Positions 11,054 to 21,959 of a DNA stretch of 64,000 nucleotides are shown here, one piece after another. The stretch covers positions 232,817,741 to 232,881,740 of the forward strand of contig CM041465.1 in the NCBI GenBank assembly GCA_023213395.1, written 5' to 3'. The notes beneath the pieces are model-generated. The model worked only from the letters and a program-made list of their open reading frames with translations. It was not told where the DNA came from and made no database searches. Position numbers and translations under genes: made by a program. The DNA is from Cycas panzhihuaensis (Eukaryota > Cycadophyta). Each line of letters begins with the position of its first letter. Within the stretch, counting starts at the first letter, position 1.

Positions 11054-11506
11054 TGTGAAAATTGGCCTAATGGCCTTACAATCCCAAGATCTAGAAGCTA
11101 GGTTCACTCTAGTTCTAGAAAGCAACAAATGCTAAACAAGTATGAAATTCTAAGATGAAACATAAGCAAGATAAAGCATGAAAAGAGGGAGCAAGAAAAT
11201 GATACCAAAGATGAGGGGTTGGAATTGGTCCAACCTCCAAATGAATAATAGTTTGATTAGCAAACTGGCAACATAACAATACAACTCCAACTATATATAA
11301 GAACAATGAGGAGAGGTCTCATTATATAGAGTGAAATGAGAGATCTAAGGCATTGGATGTTTGACAAGTGTCAAACATCCAAGGTACATGCCTTGCATGT
11401 AGGACATGTGTCCTTTTAGGGCTCTCAAGTGAGCAAAAGTGCATGGTGGTCGATTTGACCATTTAGTGACAATGTTGTGTCACTAGAAAAGAATGTGGGT
11501 GTGCAC
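11054..11506 (-). repeat. A1 3' LTR, truncated by deletion
   Basis: This copy matches 17046 onward up to GTGGGTGTGCAC at about 11506, then switches to RT coding sequence (minus-strand PMPTPM block). The first 90 or so bases of U3, the polypurine tract and RNase H are missing. A short shared GGGTGT around the junction suggests microhomology-mediated loss. Confidence 0.88.
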
Positions 11507-12580
11507 ATGGGTGTAGGCATTGGCTTGCAATCGTGCATCCTGAACCGTTGCAAAATGTCCCAAGAATATTTCACTTGGGAGATGAAGATATAGCCTGGCT
11601 ATTGCCATACCTCAAAGCTTAAGAAATAATGGAGAAGTCTAAGATCTGTCATCTCAAAACTCCTCTTCAAGTCATCCTGGAGAATTTGTATCATCTTAGT
11701 GTCATTGCCAGTGATCACTAAGTCATCTACATACAAGACAATAAAAATGGCATGGTTCTTTTCATGTTTGATGTATAAGTTAGGATCTGAAGTAGATCGA
11801 TGAAACCCATGTCTCAAGAAGTAATCATCGATCTTTGAGTGCCATGCTCTTGGAGCTTGTTTCAAGCCATATAATGCCTTTTATAGGCGACAAACTAAAT
11901 GCTCCTTGCCTTGTACCTTGTAACTGGGAGGTTGCTCCAAGTATACCTCCTCCTGAATATCGCCGTTGAGAAAGACACTCTTCACGTCCATCTGAAAGAC
12001 TGGCCATTTGCATTGAGCTGTTAAGGCCAAGATGAGTCTGATGGTGTTCATATTAGCCACTGGTGCAAAAGTCTCCTCGTAGTCTATGCCTTCCTTTTGT
12101 TTGAATCCTTTTGCCACAAGGCTGGCCTTCTGGCGCTTAAGTGTTACATCAGAATGGAATTTGGTCTTGTAGATCCATTTGCAATTGATTGCTTGTTTGT
12201 GTTTAGGCAATTCAACCAAATCCCAAGTACCATTCTTTTCAATAGAATGGATTTCTTCATCCATTGCAGCCTTCCAATTTTCATTTTTAGAAGCCTCCTC
12301 AAAGGTGGAAGGCTCATCAACACATAACACTTCAGCCATAAGTGCAAAATTAGTTTGCTGCCTGTATTTTGATGGACGTTTTTCTTCAATGATGTGGCCG
12401 TCCTGTACTGTTTGAATATACTATTTTGGTAACTTTTGAATTGAAGTGACTTGAACCTCAAGATCTTCTAGTCTAAGTGGTTGATCAATAGAAGATGTGC
12501 TATGATCAAGTGGAGCTAAATCTGATGATGTGGACGGTCTAGTAGGTGCAGATGATGTACATGGAGTTGAAGATTGAGTG
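11507..12580 (-). pseudogene. A1 reverse transcriptase, 3' truncated
   Basis: A 152-residue open stretch (12339-11881) begins MAEVLCVDEPSTFEEAS and runs through CKWPVFQMDVKSVFLNGDI to KEHLVCRL. After one stop the reading continues with ALYGLKQAPRAWHSKIDDYF and an intact catalytic box FIVLYVDDLVITGND. It is cut within the segment before the connection domain (PMPTPM) by the deletion joining it to the LTR. RNase H is absent. Confidence 0.88.
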
Positions 12581-12705
12581 GGAAGGAAGGCCTCAACAAT
12601 CTTTTTGCCTTTATCAATTGTGGGTTGCATGGATGCTATATGCAACTCCTTATGATCAGCTGTGGAATGCCTGTGCCCAGTGAGCTCGAGTGAGTCCTTT
12701 TGCAT

Positions 12706-13665
12706 GCATCATTGCTTTGGCTTTATTAGCCATAGTTCTGTTCATTCTTTCGGAGACTCCATTTTGTTAAGGAGTGTGAGTAATAGTAAGCTATCTCCGA
12801 ATGCCATTATCCTTGCAGAATTGGGTGAATTCATTTGAAGTAAATTCACCTCCATTGTTTGTCCTTAGTGTTTTGATGGATTGGCCAGACTCGTTCTGCA
12901 CTTCAATCTTGAATTCTTTGAACTTTGAAAATGCTTCAGACTTGTGCTTGATGAAGTAAACCCAGACTTTATTAGAAAAGTCGTCAATGAAGGAGATGTA
13001 GTACAAAGCTCCTCCAAAGGATGCGGTGGACATAGGTCCACACAAACCTGAGTGTACTAACTGCAAAGGATATGATGCACGCCAAGCTTTGCCTTTAGGG
13101 AAAGGCAAGCGATGTTGTGTCCCCATTATGCATGCTGCACAAAGACATTTTGTGCCATATATCTTCGGAAGCCCATGTACCATGTTTTTGTTTACCATCT
13201 GCATGAGATTGTCTAAGCTCAAATGGCCTAGACGTTGATGCCAAAGTTGCATCTTGGACAAGGTTTGAGTGACAATGGAACCAGAGTAAACAGAATCAAG
13301 TGTTATGTTATTAGCATCCAATTTGTAGAGGCCATGATCCTCATATCCAACATCTACTACTTGGTCATCTTTTACACATTTCCCATTTTTGAACAAAATG
13401 CTCATCTGTTGCTTGTCCAATTTGCTAACAGATAGCAAGCTCTTGTCCATAGAAGGTATAAAGTAGGCATTGCTATTGGGAAATGAAGAGGAAGGATTAG
13501 AAGAAGAATGAAATGGAGCTATTGTGCCTATGCCAAAAATCTTGACAGATTGATTGTTGACGAATGTCACTGATTGACCTTTTCCTTCCTTGATGTCGCA
13601 AAGGAGTTCTTCACTCCCAGTTATGTGTTGAGTAGTTCCAGAGTCAATGATCCAAGTTTCATCAA
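12706..13665 (-). pseudogene. A1 protease and integrase (inactive, C-terminus deleted)
   Basis: The protease site WIIDSGTTQHIT keeps DSG (about 13632-13663). The zinc-binding segment LWHQRLGHLS...CAACIMG and the core follow in a 259-residue open stretch. Two catalytic Asp are lost: LVHSGLCGPM (normally HSDLC) and RTNNGGEF (normally RTDNGGEF). After HWAQAFHS, near 12690, the reading jumps to HKELHIASMQ, skipping the conserved block from AYVANRSP to VIF present in A2, A4 and A6, so about 300 bp are deleted. Confidence 0.88.
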
Positions 13666-13847
13666 CCTTGGATGATTGATAAGCACAAAATAATTTGCCC
13701 TCATCTGCAAACTGATTGAAGTGGTGTTGATTGCCACTTCTAAAACCCCCTCTTCCTCTTTGACCTCCTCGATAGGTACCTCGATTTGGTCGAGGGGTTC
13801 TTCTTCGTTGTTCTTTGGAATCTTTGTTGGAAGTGCTGTTGTGGTTG

Positions 13848-14692
13848 CTACTGTCTCTGACTTTGTTGACGTGGCTGGTGCTGCTGTTGTCGTAGATCTG
13901 CTTGCTTCTTTCTGCAATCAGGTGCTATGTGGCCAGCTTTGCCATAATAATGACAAACAACATTGGTCTTTGAGGAATCAATGTTCATGTTTCCAAACTG
14001 CTTTGAAAGTGCAGGTTTGGGATTTTGCTTGGCCTTTGGTTTGGCCGTGAATGCACCTGATATAGATGGTTCGTCTTCATTATCCTTGGTGTAAATTTGC
14101 TCCTCTTGAAGCAACAAGCTTTCAAGTTCATTAAATGACATTCGTTTGAGTGAACCATCTCGTGTAGTGGAAGATATAAAGCCATTGTAGTCCTTATGCA
14201 AAGCTTTGGTAATTGATGTTATAAGCTGATCTCTAGTGGCAGGACTACCTAATGTATTCAGTTCATTACATACCTTCTTGATGGAGGAAAGGAAAGCCGA
14301 CATAGGCTTAATAAATTTTACAGAATACAACTTGGCTTTTACCATCAATATGCGAGCTTCATCTCGCCTTTCATACAAAGAGGACAAAATGTCCCATGCT
14401 TCCTTGGAGGTTTTTGCACATACAATATTTTGATCTACATGAACATCAACAATCATATGTAGGAATTCCAAAGCGATTTCATCTTTGGCTTCCCAAGCAG
14501 CAATAAGAGCATCATCAAAGTTGAGCTTACATTACCATTGATAATAGGTACAGGTTGGGGTATCCTTCTAGAAACATAACCCCAAAATTCATTCATTATC
14601 AAAAGATTCTGAGTGATCATTTTCCATTCTTGATAGTTGTCTTGTCCTGTTAATGTGATGGTGCATGCATTAAGCATGTTAATTGTAACCAT
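13848..14692 (-). pseudogene. A1 gag
   Basis: The start reads MVTINMLNACTITLTGQDNY, then ..EWKMITQNLLIMNEFWGYV, the usual N-terminus of a copia UBN2-type gag. A frameshift near 14500 moves the reading into a second frame, open from 14471 to 13848, covering KEAWDILSSLYERRDEA and LLLQEEQIYTKD. The knuckle (13955-13914) reads C-HY-Y-GKAG-H-IAPD-C, with the second Cys changed to Tyr. A Gln-rich tail follows. Gag forms the virus-like particle; this copy is broken. Confidence 0.88.
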
Positions 14693-14939
14693 GTTTCAGT
14701 TGTAAGGCTTGAAGCTAGCAAATAACTTGGAAACTCAAAGTTTTTGTCGCTTAAATTCCACCTTCTAACGAAACCAACAGTTCTGATCTTACTAGAAGAT
14801 CCAACAACTGAATGGAATGACGAGGGGTGGAGGACTAGGTTATGGAGTTGGTCCAACCCTGATCTATAGAGGAGATCCAACAGTTGGCCAAGTTAAATCT
14901 AGGACAAGGTAGGTAGGGTTGATCTGCATGGACGTACCA

Positions 14940-17031
14940 TGCTTTCCCTGGGATTCATGTACCCAATAACACCCTTTTCGAACCTCCTTTCCCTCAAGCA
15001 ACCTTAATTGTCGTGCATTGACCGTATGGTCGATTGGTCCCCTAGGGAATGTACCAAGCTTAAGGTTATTTCAAGAGCAAGGTTTGAACATTTTTCGGGC
15101 CTCTCTAACAAGATTTTTTTAAAGTCAGTTTTTAGAAAGTTAAAGTGAACTTAAGATTTATTTTACTTGGATGATGTACTTATGAAAGTGTTTGATTAAG
15201 CTTACAATGAAAGAGGCTTCAAAAAGAAGCAATCTAGTACATCAAATGAACCCTTAAAGTGTTGTTTACAATGAGCACTTAATGAAGTGTGAGTGCTTAT
15301 GCACATCCAAGTAAAAAAATGATGCTTGAGTACAATGAGTTTTGCAAAAAATAAGTACTTGAAAAAATGTTAAGTACTCAATGAAGCAAAGCAAAACCTT
15401 GTAATGAAAATACAAGTGGGTTCCTTTTAATGCTCAAGAGTGAAGAGAAGAAGACCACTTGCCAAATAAGGACACCAAACACCAAGTGTTGGGACTTTAA
15501 AATAGTTCCAACGATAAAAAAATGAAGTGATTTTATTAAATAGAAGTGTTTTTGAGCCCTTTTTTGTGACTAAGGGCAATAGGTCACCATGCAAGGTGCC
15601 TTAAAAGGAATGTTGAAATAGTGATAAATATCACTTTTGACAAAGTATCAACACTTAAAATCACTTTCAACAAGACTTTTTAACACTAATAACCATGGGA
15701 TAAGTGTAAAATAAAGCTTGAAATGCCTAAAAACAAAGGCTGAAATTCAATTTTTTTTGCAAGTTTAAGCAATAAGGACACCACGTAGGGAGCCTTTGAA
15801 AATGCTTAAAAATAAGTATTTTTAATCTTCAAAGAAGTGAGATTGACTTAGTATTAGTAATTTAATGAGATCACTAAGTCCTAAGAAGATTTTTAGCTCC
15901 AAAATTACAAAAAAAAAGATTTTTTCCTTAAGAAAATTTAAACCAAAGGTCACCATGCAAGGTGCCTTAACTAAGAAAAATGACTTAATAAAGAGAAAAT
16001 ATCACTTTTGATGTAGAAAATCACTAAAGTACCTAGGTTTAGTCTCTCTCTCACTAAAGTGAAGTAAAAAAGAATTAAAAGACTAAAAATCACTTAGAAA
16101 TCTTTAGATTTTGTCTTAAAAAGTGAATTTTTAGTACTTTAAGTGACTTCAAATAACACTTAATATAAACTTTAGACCAAGGAGATTATATAAAAAGGAA
16201 TATACTAAGGATATTCCAATGTGCATAACCTAATGTCAAAAGACAAAAGTTATAAAAACAAAATTTTTTGAAAAAATTCAAAGTCGACGTAGCCGTCGCC
16301 ATTCATGCGCCCGCGAAGACGAACAGGTGGTTTGTTCTCTTCACACAGCCCACAGATTGATCTCGTATTTCAGGGGAAGGGCCGTATAACCTCAACAGAG
16401 GTGCGTCTCAAGTTAGAGCTGAAATTACAGTGTCTGTAATGAGAACGAAGCATTAGAGCCGTTGGCTGAGCACGCTAACAGAGAGCACGAAAACGATGGC
16501 ACAGCGTTGTTAATACTTCTGTACAGTCCTGAGGAGGTCGTGTGGGACCCACAGAGAGTGTGCAGACTTCTTTAGATGAGCAGAACAATCCAGCAATTGT
16601 ACAGGAGCAAATTTGTACTCTTCATGTGGGGTTTTAGGGTTGAAAAATACCCAAAAATAAGCCACAGCCTGTAGGAAGTAAATAACTTTAGATAATCTCT
16701 GTCAGTGAGCTTTAACAATCTTCATAATATGCCAGTACCCTGACCAATTAGAGGAATCAACCAAAAAAACCAATTTTTTAGCGAAAAATCACGAAAGAAC
16801 GTGAGTAAACTTGCTCAAACTCCTTGAAGAAAGTCTAAAAAATGAATTCAGATCTGAGTATAGAGAGCTCCAGCCTTTAAAATACTCCAACAAAGCCTTG
16901 ATCTGCAATTTGTAGGTCTAAAACATGCCTTGGATCGCTTTCGGAGAGCGAAGGTCGTCACCAAGGAGTAGTAGAGCCTATCTTGAGTCTTCCTAAGACA
17001 AAATCAGAACAGAGGGAACTGGTCTTCTCTA
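14940..17031 (-). other. A1 leader (long noncoding 5' region)
   Basis: About 2.1 kb lies between the PBS and gag with no supported gene. It contains three diverged copies of a motif reading AAGGCACCTTGCATGGTGACC on the minus strand, near 15574-15602, 15769-15797 and 15945-15968, and an imperfect hairpin GTTGGGACT...AGTTCCAAC near 15488-15511. The same motifs in the same order occur in A2, A4 and A6. Confidence 0.7.
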
Positions 17032-17045
17032 GCTTTGATACCAAA

Positions 17046-17598
17046 TGTGAAAATTGGCCTAATGGCCTTACAATCCCAAGATCTAGAAGCTAGGATCACT
17101 CTAGTTCTAGAAAGCAACAAATGCTAAACAAGTATGAAACTCTAAGATGAAGCATAAGCAAGATAAAGCATGAAAAGAGGGAGCAAGAAAATGATACCAA
17201 AGATGAGGGGTTGGAATTGGTCCAACCTCCAAATAAATAACAATTTGATTAGCAAACTGGCAGTATAACAATACAACTTCAACTCTATATAAGAACAATG
17301 AGGAGAGGTCTCATTATATAGAGTGAAAGGAGAGACCTAAGGCATTGGATGTTTGACAAGTGTCAAACATTCAAGGTACATGCCTTGCATGTAGGACATG
17401 TGTCCTTTTAGGGCTCTCAAGTGAGCAAAAGTGCATGGGGGTCCATTTGACCCTTTAGTGACAATGTTGTGTCACTAAAAAAGAATGTGGGTGTGCACTG
17501 TATCACTTAAGTGATAAGTCACCCCTAAAGTACAAAAGTACAACTATTACATGAAAAATAAAGTACATAGTCTTAACGTGTAAACATAAGGTTTAACA
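17046..17598 (-). repeat. A1 5' LTR (family A, 553 bp)
   Basis: This is a complete family A LTR reading TGTTAAACC...TTTTCACA on the minus strand. It contains the TATA-like TATATAATGA (about 17312-17321) and the conserved palindromes of the family, including CTTAAGTGATAAG-type and GGATGTTTGAC-type stems. The other A1 LTR is truncated. Confidence 0.92.
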
Positions 17599-17603
17599 GA
17601 GGA

Positions 17604-17900
17604 TCCAACAAGACACTACAATGTGTGTGAAACAATCTAGATCGCGAATAGAGAAACAAAGATAATCGGCTCCAAGCATTTCCAACAACATTATATTATG
17701 TGGTGAATGATTAGTACAAGGAATTTAAGGGAGGGCATTTTACAAAGTGGGTTGATTTACGCAAGGCATTTGAGAAAGATTTGATAATAACCTTTGCCAT
17801 ACAAGGTGATCCAAAGGTGGCTTGTTGCTCTTTCAACTCTTAAGATCCTGAATATATGTTTGAAAATTTTTAAAATTGAATATCGAAAAATGAAATTATA
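17604..17900 (+). pseudogene. gypsy element C gag, continuation after copia A1
   Basis: Removing A1 and one copy of its target duplication joins the reading frame from 11053 to 17604 without a shift. The continuation reads PTRHYNVCETI, a stop, then ANRETKIIGSKHFQ, and decays soon after. Gypsy gags often have a similar EDP..H...CE..W.AN segment here. No other C domain or 3' LTR was found. Confidence 0.5.
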
Positions 17901-18890
17901 TATTCAATGACAGATTTCAGATTTGCAGAAGAAGTTTTTTTGTTTTGTTTTTCCTTTTTTTTTTCTGTGTTGGTTTGTTGTTGGTTGCAAGACTGAGAGA
18001 AAGAGGAAGAGGACTGTGAGCAGTCCCTTGCGCTATCATTCAAATCTCTGGGGTAAATCTTCTTTGCTGGTCCACTACTGTTAATTCTACTTGTTCATTG
18101 TTCTGTGGTTTAAGGACTCATGGCTCTGCTCTTTGTTTGATAGTTCTCGTGAGGACTGATGGCTTTGCTTCTGTTGTGATTAACTGTGTTTTGTTGGCAT
18201 TCTTCATCTAAATGCTTCTTCAAACTTGTGATGCCTTTAGTGGCTTCCGTTTAGTTGTGACGGCTTTGGCTTCTTTATGGTGATGTTACACTTCCTTCCA
18301 TGACCTGCTAAAGCTTGTGGTAGACCTACAAAATCACCTACAGAAATCTCAAATCGATTTCAATTGGAAAAATAAAAAAATTCACTTTTGCACACTGTTG
18401 CCTGCCTTCATTTTCTTTTTTCCTTTCATTTTTTTTATCAATTTGAATTATGTAAATCTAACTTTAAGTAATGTGGCTTGGAATATTCTGAAGCATATTT
18501 ACTTTTTAACAATTGTTTTTTCTAATGTTTGATTTTTCAAATCATTTACATTGTTTTTTAAAGTGAAAATCACTTGTTTTAAGAGTTGAGCACACCCACT
18601 CACTGAAAAAAATTGCATGTGCTTTTAGTGACTTGCACATCAATTTCTTAGTGACTTTTATTGCTCCAAAGCACAAATTTACTCATTGTACTTATTACTA
18701 GGCTCCTTGCGTGGTGTCTTAAGTTGTAAAAAAGACTCAAAAAGCACCAAAGCATCAATAAAATTCAAAGCTTTTGGAATATGGTAGATCATTAAAGATA
18801 CTAAAGTATCCTTTTAGTGTGTTGGCATTGCAAAAAGCTCACTTAGTGCCTTTAAAAAATTTATTTTTTCACACTAAGGAAGGCATCTCA
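17900..18890 (+). other. leader-like region of element A3
   Basis: Sequence from about 18350 resembles family A leaders: a GTGGCTTGGAATATTCTGAAGC block near 18473, and AGGCTCCTTGCGTGGTGTC near 18700 matching the leader triple motif. It continues without A2 into sequence after 25875, so it is taken as the leader of older element A3, into which A2 jumped. The left border is uncertain, no A3 5' LTR was found, and 17900-18350 has no supported gene. Confidence 0.45.
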
Positions 18891-19241
18891 TGTTAAACTT
18901 TATGTTTACATGTTAAGCCTATGAATTGTGTTATTCATGTACTATTCGTACCTTTGTACTTTTATTCTTTTGTACGTTAGTGACTTATCACTTAAGTGAT
19001 AAAGTACACACTCACATCTTTCCTAGTAACACAACATTGTCACTAAAGGGTCAAATGGACTCCCATGTACTTGAGAGCCCTAAAGGACACTTGTCCTACA
19101 TCCAAGGCATGTACATTGGATGTTTGACACATTAGCAAACTAGCAGCATAACAATAAAGCTCCAACTCTATATGAGAACAATGAGAAGAGGTCTCAATAT
19201 ATAGAGTGAAAGGAGAGACCTAAGGTATTGGATGTTTGACA
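18891..19241 (+). repeat. A2 5' LTR, truncated with inverted segment
   Basis: From 18891 it reads as a normal LTR start (TGTTAAACTTTATG) up to GATGTTTGACAC at about 19128. From there to about 19240 the sequence is the reverse complement of the next part of the LTR (from TGTCAAACATCC to GTTTGCTAAT). U5 and the PBS are absent; leader sequence begins ATGGAGACATCAG. Confidence 0.88.
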
Positions 19242-20959
19242 ATGGAGACATCAGTGACCTGCGCGCCCTGTTTTAACTTCAACCTACTCGTTCTCTCTCT
19301 ACAAGCAACCAAACAAGCTGAAAATTGAGTTGAGTCTTTGTCCTAGTTTGGCGCCCCTGCCTCTCAAATTTCGTCTCAATCGGACGATCCATTGAGGAGA
19401 GACGAACCTCTGAAGGTGCACGACCGCCGCTCCGTCTCGTCGCCGTTCGAATAGCTCCTTCAATTTTTCTTAAAAAATTCTTTTAATCTTTCTTAAGTTG
19501 GACTTTAGGTTATGTTATGTGGAATATTCTAAGCATATTCCACTTTACATAAACCTTTTCTTTCTAAAGTCACTTTTAACTTAAGTTTAAAAACATTAAA
19601 AACATTATTTTCAAATCTAAATCATTATTTTTCAAGTGTTTTTTCTTCAAAGTGACTTCATCACTAAAATACTGTGATTTAGAGATGAATTTCAGTCCTT
19701 CCAAGTGATTTGCACTCATAAATTAATATTTTTCCTTTGTTTTAAGCCTACACTTTGTCATTTATTGTTTTTGGCTTAAAATTTCTTAAGGGAAAATCAA
19801 TGTTTTTTCACTTTTTGAGGATTAAAATCTTTGTTGTAACAAGTGATTTCATTAAATCACTTTAGCTCAGCCAGTCTCCTATCTTTGAAGTTTAAAATTG
19901 TTGGCTTAAGTCCTCATTCAAGGCTCCCTGCGTGGTGATTTTGTCATTCAAAGTTGCAAAAAAGTGAAATTTCAGCCTTTACTTCTTTGGCATTTTTGCC
20001 TTATTTAACACTTGATTCATGTTGCATAAGTGTTAAAAGGCCTTAATAAAGTGATTTTAAAGTGTTAACACCTTGATAAAGTGATTTTTATCACTATCTT
20101 AACACTTTTTTTAAGGCACCTTGCATGGTGACCTGTTGCCCTTAGTAAAAGAGGGGGGGCTCAAAACATCTTTTTTTAATAAAATCACTCTCTTTTGTTG
20201 ATTGTTGGGACTATTTCAAAATCCCAACACATGGTGCTTGGCGTCTTCAATTTGCAAGTGACTCTTTTCTCTACTCTTCAAGCATTAAAAGGAACCCACT
20301 TGCATGTGTTACACAAAGACTTTATGCTTCAAAGCTCTTAGCATCTACATTAAAGTGCCAATATTTGTCATTGTGTTTAAGCACTTTACTTTACTTGGAT
20401 TGACTAGCACTCTTTCTCATATTAAAGTTCTCTTGTAAATCACTCAAGTGATCATTGTGATGTACTTAATTGCTTCATCTTGAAGCTCTTTTATCATTGT
20501 AAAAGCAAGCATCTACAAGCATCCAAGTAAAACTTACTCTAAAGTCCACTTAAATCTTCTAAAAGTGAACTTTAAAATCAAGTAGGATAGGCTCGAAAAA
20601 GGTTCAAACCTTGCCTCTAAAATAACCTTAAGCTTGGTGTATTCCCCAGGGGACCAATTGACCGTACAGTCAGTGCATGACAATTAAGGTTGCTCGAGGT
20701 AAATGAGGCTAGAAAAGGGTGTTATTGGGGCTGTCAATCCCAAGGAAAGCATGGTACGTCCATGTAGATCAACCCTACACCCCTTGTCATAGATTTAACT
20801 TGGCCAACTGTTGGATCTCTTCTATAGATCAGGGTTGGACCAACTCCTTAGCCTAGTCCTCCACCCCTCATCATTTCATTTAGTTGTTGGATCTTCTAGT
20901 AAGATCAGGACTATTTGTTTCGTTAGAAGGTGGAACTTAAGTGACGAAAATTTAGAGTT
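19242..20959 (+). other. A2 leader (noncoding)
   Basis: No gene is supported here. It contains AAGGCTCCCTGCGTGGTGA-type and AAGGCACCTTGCATGGTGAC motifs near 19921 and 20103, and the hairpin GTTGGGACT...TCCCAAC near 20206-20230. The pre-gag block with AAGCTTGGTGTATTCCC and a following purine-rich stretch is shared with A1, A4 and A6. Confidence 0.7.
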
Positions 20960-20969
20960 TCTAAGTTAA

Positions 20970-21890
20970 CAGGACAAGACAACTATCAAGAATGGAAAAA
21001 AATCACTCAAAATCTCTTGATAATAAATGAGTTTTGGGGGTATGTTTCTAGAAGGATACCTCGACCTGTACCTGTTGGAAATGATGGTGAAATTGTTTAT
21101 TCTGATGATGCTCTTGTTGCTTGCTTGGGACGCCAAAGATGAAATTGCTTTGGTATTTCTACATATGATTATTGATGTTCATGTAGATCAGAATATTGTG
21201 TGTGCAAAGACTTCCAAGGAAGCATGGGACATTTTGTCCTCCTTGTATGAAAGGCAAGATGAAGCTCGCATATTGATGGTAAAAGCTAAATTGTATTCTA
21301 TAAAATTTGTCAAGCCTATGTCGCCTTTTCTTTCCTCTATCAAAGAGGTATGTAATGAATTGAATACATTAAGTAGTCCTGCTTCTAGAGATGAGCTTAT
21401 AACAACAATTGTTAGAGCTCTGCTTAAGGACTACAACGGCTTTATTTCTTCCACTACTCGAGATGGTTCACTCAAACAAATGTCCTTCAATGAATTTGAG
21501 ATCTTGTTGCTTCAAGAGGAGCAAATCTACATCAAAGACGATGATGATGAACCATCCACATCAGGTGCATTCACAACAAAATCAAAGACCAAGCAGAATC
21601 CCAAACTTGCACTTTCAAAGCTATTTGGGAACATGAACATTGGTTCCTCAAAGACCAATGCTGTTTGTCATTATTGTGGCAAAGTTGGCCACATAGCACT
21701 TGATTGCCAGAAGAAACAAGTAGATCTTTAGCACGTACGACAGTAGCAGCAACAACCACGTCAACGTCAGTAAAATTAGAGACAACATCAGCCACGACAG
21801 TAATTTCAGCAGTAGCGGTTTCAACAACAGCCGCAAAAACCCCCTCGAACAAATTGAGGTGTCTATTGAGGAGGTCAAAGAGGAAGCAGG
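20970..21890 (+). pseudogene. A2 gag
   Basis: The reading starts inside the family sequence at LTGQDNYQEWKK without an initiator Met. After a frameshift near 21110 it continues open for about 200 codons with KEAWDILSSLYERQDEA. An intact knuckle C-HY-C-GKVG-H-IALD-C lies at about 21666-21707, then a stop at 21731. A Thr/Ala/Gln-rich tail follows in other frames. Confidence 0.88.
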
Positions 21891-21959
21891 GGTTTTAGAG
21901 GTGGCAATCAACGCCACTTTAACCAGTTTGCAGATGAGGACAAATTGTTTTGTGCTTAT

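Larger units (their letters stand above)
11054..17598 (-). mobile_element. copia family A, copy A1 (internally deleted)
   Basis: Both ends are defined: the left begins TGTGAAAATTGG, the right ends GGTTTAACA, and the 5-bp duplication GAGGA flanks both (11049-11053 and 17599-17603). The 5' LTR (minus sense) is 17046-17598 and the PBS is at 17032-17043 (TGGTATCAAAGC, one change from canonical). The leader of about 2.1 kb is followed by gag and pol. Two deletions remove the integrase C-terminal half and the whole RNase H - PPT - U3 edge. It inserted into the gag of gypsy element C. Confidence 0.93.
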
